Assembly: GCF_900156105.1 (NCBI RefSeq) | Contig: NZ_FTMS01000015.1 | Location: 1 to 64,000 of the forward strand | Origin: Alkalispirochaeta americana | GTDB taxonomy: Bacteria; Spirochaetota; Spirochaetia; DSM-27196; Alkalispirochaetaceae | Direction: 5' to 3' | Length of the DNA stretch: 64,000 nucleotides | In this document: in pieces, positions 62,352 to 64,000 of the stretch | Layout: each line of letters starts with the position of its first letter | How positions within the stretch are numbered: the stretch's first letter is position 1 | Position numbers and translations under genes: made by a program | Notes under the pieces: generated by a model | The model's database searches: none | The model's input: only the letters and a program-made list of their open reading frames with translations | What the model was told of the DNA's origin: nothing

Positions 62352-63683
62352 TCAGCCATGATTTCGCAGAACCCGATCGGGCAAAAGCGAAGCGGCCCGA
62401 CGTGCCGGCAACACAGCCGCACACAAAGCGAAGAGGAGAGCCAGAAAGATCGAGAAGAAGAGAGCTGGAAAAGAAAGCTCCACCGGTATCTGTTCAAGAT
62501 AAAAATCGGCACTGAAGAGATCTACCTCTCTTCCCGCAAAGAACCCTGCCATGTTTTCGAAGGCCTGGAGAACCTCATTCAGATGGAGCGAGAGAACTGT
62601 GCCCAGAAGCACACCCAGAACCGCGCCACCGAACCCGATGACACCTCCGCACAGGAGAAAAATGCCACCCGTCTGGCGAGCAGACATCCCCGTGGCCCGA
62701 AGAATGGCGATATCCTCTTCTTTTTCCACCACCAGAAGGATCAGCGCCGAAGAAATATTAACAGCAGCCACGGCGACAATCAGGGCCATCACAAAGGCAA
62801 GCAAGTTCCGGCTTGTAAGGAATGAAATATAGCGCCCCTCTTCCAGCCAGTACCAGGTGTAGGTTGCCCATTGGTTACCCAGAAGCTCTCGCAGAGCTTC
62901 CCAGGTGGCCTTCATCTCTGTCCGCTCACTCCCCGCCAGAAGGCCCTCGGGGCCACGCTGAAAGAGGGGATTGTTCAGTGCGAAGGGATGATCCACCTTT
63001 ATTCCCAGAATCGTGTTGACCGATTCGGGAGGAATAACCCGCCGCCCCCGATCAGCATCAATGAAAACCCAGAGCCGATCAAGATCGCGATATCCCGTGG
63101 ATACCACCCCCGTGACCAGAAACCGGCTCACCCGGGGGAGCATGCGCCCCTCACCCAGAGGGCGCACCGTCAGGAGACGAACCTCCTCCCCGGGGGAAAC
63201 GCCGAGACGATTTGCCACATCAACGCCCAGAACAATCCCCTGATCCTGTTTCAGATCAAAACTCCCGGCCTGAACCTCCAGAAAGGCCCGCACCCCCGGA
63301 TCATCGTCCCAGAACGCCTGGGGAACTGCCCGAAGCGTTACCCCGCTCCGGCCTTCGTCGGAATAGATCAGCCCGAATCCCTGATGCTCTATCAGGGTGG
63401 ATTGCACTCCCGGAAGCTCGCGCACCTGCCGGGAAAACCGATGCCATTCGTCCTCGGACAGTTCCTTCTGAGGCAGGGCCTGAATATGATAACTGCCCGT
63501 CTCGATAAAGCGCTCCACGATTCCCCGAATCATCCCGTCCGCCACGTGCTGGACCACTACCAGCGGAACCAGGCTGATCGCCACGGCAAGAACAGCTCCG
63601 ATCAGCCGGCCCTGCCCCCGGCGAGCGCCGGGAGCGCCCGAGAGAAAGCGAAAAGCCACCAGGATCAGTCCGAAACGAGGCAT
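62352..63683 (-). CDS. ABC transporter permease, LolC/E type
   Basis: 443 aa. ATG 63683 overlaps the upstream ATPase by 19 nt, with GGAG inside that gene. An N-terminal membrane helix ([18 protein letters not shown]), a large periplasmic MacB_PCD-type domain ([24 protein letters not shown]), and three C-terminal helices ([41 protein letters not shown]...) form the FtsX/LolCE layout. It is expected to extract lipoproteins from the inner membrane with the ATPase. Confidence 0.85.
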   Translation of the reverse strand: MPRFGLILVAFRFLSGAPGARRGQGRLIGAVLAVAISLVPLVVVQHVADGMIRGIVERFIETGSYHIQALPQKELSEDEWHRFSRQVRELPGVQSTLIEHQGFGLIYSDEGRSGVTLRAVPQAFWDDDPGVRAFLEVQAGSFDLKQDQGIVLGVDVANRLGVSPGEEVRLLTVRPLGEGRMLPRVSRFLVTGVVSTGYRDLDRLWVFIDADRGRRVIPPESVNTILGIKVDHPFALNNPLFQRGPEGLLAGSERTEMKATWEALRELLGNQWATYTWYWLEEGRYISFLTSRNLLAFVMALIVAVAAVNISSALILLVVEKEEDIAILRATGMSARQTGGIFLLCGGVIGFGGAVLGVLLGTVLSLHLNEVLQAFENMAGFFAGREVDLFSADFYLEQIPVELSFPALFFSIFLALLFALCAAVLPARRAASLLPDRVLRNHG

Positions 63684-64000
63684 CCCTGCTCCAAATGAAA
63701 GGACCGCATCGTCCGTCGAGCCAGACACATATCGTGGGTGACAATAATCAGAGTCTTGCCGTATTCCGAGACCAGCCCGAAAAGAACCTCCTCCAGACGC
63801 TGGGAGTTGGCATCATCCAGATTCCCCGTGGGTTCATCGGCCAGAACCACCTCGGGATCGTTGATCAAGGCCCGGGCGGCGGCAACCCGCTGCCGCTCTC
63901 CTCCGGAAAGCTGTGGAGGAAGATGATGAAGGCGATCCTGGAGCCCCACCTGACCGAGAAGTTCCCTGGCCCGCTGCGATGCCTCTTCCCGGCGGCGATT
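63665..64000 (-). CDS. ABC transporter ATPase, LolD-like (5' end beyond window)
   Basis: The frame runs open from the window edge to the stop at 63665 (111 residues seen). Signature [15 protein letters not shown], Walker [14 protein letters not shown] and the switch His in IIVTHD are present; Walker A is outside the window. The D-loop sequence EPTGNLD is typical of LolD/MacB/FtsE-type ATPases. It is coupled to the permease by a 19-nt overlap. Confidence 0.9.
   Translation of the reverse strand, partial: NRRREEASQRARELLGQVGLQDRLHHLPPQLSGGERQRVAAARALINDPEVVLADEPTGNLDDANSQRLEEVLFGLVSEYGKTLIIVTHDMCLARRTMRSFHLEQGCLVSD

Noticed and set aside
1-64000. CRISPR arrays, rRNA or tRNA genes, phage genes
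   Set aside because: No regularly spaced repeat-spacer pattern, no rRNA signature and no complete tRNA fold was recognised by reading; a covariance-model scan was not possible here.

Overview
The window comes from a GC-rich, free-living spirochaete, most like the Alkalispirochaeta/Spirochaeta group. That placement is inferred from gene content and order: a eukaryote-like (type 2) isoleucyl-tRNA synthetase, a PASTA protein beside fmt/def/priA, an acetate kinase with a long C-terminal tail, MptE-like (DUF115) motility/glycosylation proteins, the mcsA-mcsB-clpC cluster, and many GTG/TTG starts. No rRNA, tRNA, CRISPR array or prophage was recognised. One transposase fragment lies on the left edge.

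Layout. 1-135: end of an ISL3-type transposase. 241-8874 (+): five tightly coupled genes, namely a very acidic 1009-aa repeat protein, a GAF-like protein, two MptE-like proteins and a membrane protein with a degenerate GGDEF domain; I see no described system that matches the set. 8783-14852: rnz, hisS and a DEAH helicase, then a PPC-domain secreted protein. 14965-16861 (-): aroB, an ArsR regulator and an FmdB zinc ribbon. 16972-34160 (-): a long run of co-directional genes, rpoZ, miaA, a 31-aa mS38/bS22-like ribosomal protein, folP, cdaA, ybbR, acpS, a DUF2225 gene, truA, udg, priA, def, fmt, a PASTA protein, ileS, a lipoprotein, hisH and hisF. 34333-43714: topA, the dhaK-dhaL-dhaM dihydroxyacetone phosphorylation operon, ackA and coaX. 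43828-52790: a 69-aa conserved-looking protein, a large OmpA-like protein, a DUF2161 nuclease-fold protein, an MFS transporter and a type IIA topoisomerase pair. 52992-58030: a small lipoprotein, a glutaredoxin plus ferredoxin-thioredoxin reductase catalytic subunit, a RelA/SpoT-TPR protein, an AI-2E-family exporter, an unknown helical protein and radC. 58027-64000 (-): clpC, mcsB, mcsA, and a Lol-type ABC permease and ATPase.

Points that stand out. (i) The McsB homologue has lost the residues that define the arginine-kinase active site although it sits in an intact mcsA-mcsB-clpC operon. (ii) At least seven genes have no Shine-Dalgarno and carry a TANNNT box 6-9 nt before the start codon, which suggests a leaderless-transcript class. 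(iii) The acidic protein holds seven nearly identical 81-bp repeats. (iv) A five-copy 14-15 bp repeat built of GGGCCC-TTTT units between convergent genes looks like a tandem terminator. (v) A glutaredoxin is paired with an FTR catalytic subunit.
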